A stretch of DNA of 32,569 bases from a bacterium (GTDB lineage Bacteria > Bacillota > Limnochordia > DTU080 > RSA5): contig PKEU01000168.1 of assembly GCA_002919195.1 (NCBI GenBank), positions 1 through 32,569 on the forward strand. Direction: 5' to 3'. Shown piece after piece: positions 32,449 through 32,569 of this stretch. The notes beneath the pieces were generated by a model, which was not told the origin of the DNA, made no database searches, and worked only from the letters and a program-made list of their open reading frames with translations. How positions within the stretch are numbered: the first letter of the stretch is position 1; each line of letters begins with the position of its first letter. A program made the position numbers and the translations under genes.

Positions 32449-32453
32449 AGTCA
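32434..32453 (+). promoter_or_regulatory. Operator-like inverted repeat, TetR-type geometry
   Basis: TGACTAAC (32434-32441), four bases CTAT, then GTTAGTCA (32446-32453) form a perfect 8-bp inverted repeat that covers the -10 region. Size and spacing fit TetR/AcrR family operators. It could also act as a small RNA hairpin. Confidence 0.55.
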
Positions 32454-32475
32454 GTCGGCGGGAGAGGAGGGCAGA

Positions 32476-32569
32476 TTGGCCTCAGCCGCGTGGGGGCTTT
32501 GGCTCTGCGCGCGTCTTAGGCCAGTCCACACGACACATGCTCTCAATCGCCCCCGTGACGGCACCCGGC
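32476..32569 (+). CDS. Possible start of a gene running off the right edge
   Basis: TTG 32476 has AGGAGG 5 bases upstream (32465-32470) and stays open for 31 codons to the window end. The visible residues (start MASAAWGLWLCARL) match no family I know. ATG 32537 in another frame is an alternative without a ribosome binding site. It lies just behind the operator-like repeat, which supports a regulated gene here, but the reading is weak. Confidence 0.25.
   Translation, partial: MASAAWGLWLCARLRPVHTTHALNRPRDGTR

Overview
The window is about 32.6 kb of GC-rich DNA carrying one dense, almost wholly plus-strand cluster for building an outer membrane and its lipopolysaccharide. It holds TamB, BamA, an OmpH/Skp chaperone, the lipid A enzymes LpxD, LpxC, FabZ, LpxA, LpxI and LpxB, an MsbA-type flippase, and the Lpt export parts LptB, two LptF/LptG-type permeases, LptC and LptD. 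LpxI replaces LpxH, a DUF3084 protein is present, start codons are mixed (about 9 ATG, 9 GTG, 7 TTG), and Shine-Dalgarno sequences are strong. Together this suggests a GC-rich diderm member of the Firmicutes, most like Limnochordia. That assignment is an inference from gene content and order, because there is no rRNA in the window.

Layout. 1-266: tail of an unrecognised acidic protein. 371-9304: tamB, bamA, ompH, lpxD and an ABC-F ATPase, closed by a probable intrinsic terminator at 9386-9416. 9475-10104: a small secreted beta-barrel-like protein. 10265-14309: an LptF/G permease, lptD and lptC. 14431-17236: behind its own extended -10 promoter, a large membrane protein with one N-terminal and three C-terminal membrane segments plus an ABC ATPase. 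I do not recognise this transporter and consider it the best candidate for something undescribed. 17233-19071: lpxC and a sugar nucleotidyltransferase. 19129-20651: a clean TTGACA-17-TACAAT promoter, fabZ, lpxA and an intrinsic terminator. 20707-27083: lpxI, lpxB, an LpxB-like glycosyltransferase, msbA and a second LpxB-related protein. 27022-27948 (minus strand): a GT2 glycosyltransferase. 28145-32190: a GalE-like epimerase, lptB, the second LptF/G permease and a DUF3084 coiled-coil membrane protein. The last 380 bp hold a promoter-like sequence overlapped by a perfect inverted repeat that resembles a TetR-type operator.

How the genes work together. LpxA/C/D/I/B make tetra-acyl disaccharide-1-phosphate, with FabZ supplying hydroxyacyl-ACP metabolism in the same unit. 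The LpxB-like proteins, the nucleotidyltransferase, GT2 and the epimerase may add or activate sugars. MsbA would flip the lipid, LptB with the two LptF/G permeases and LptC would extract it, and LptD would insert it. BamA, OmpH and TamB assemble the outer-membrane proteins. LpxK, WaaA, Kdo-synthesis genes and a free-standing LptA are not in the window.
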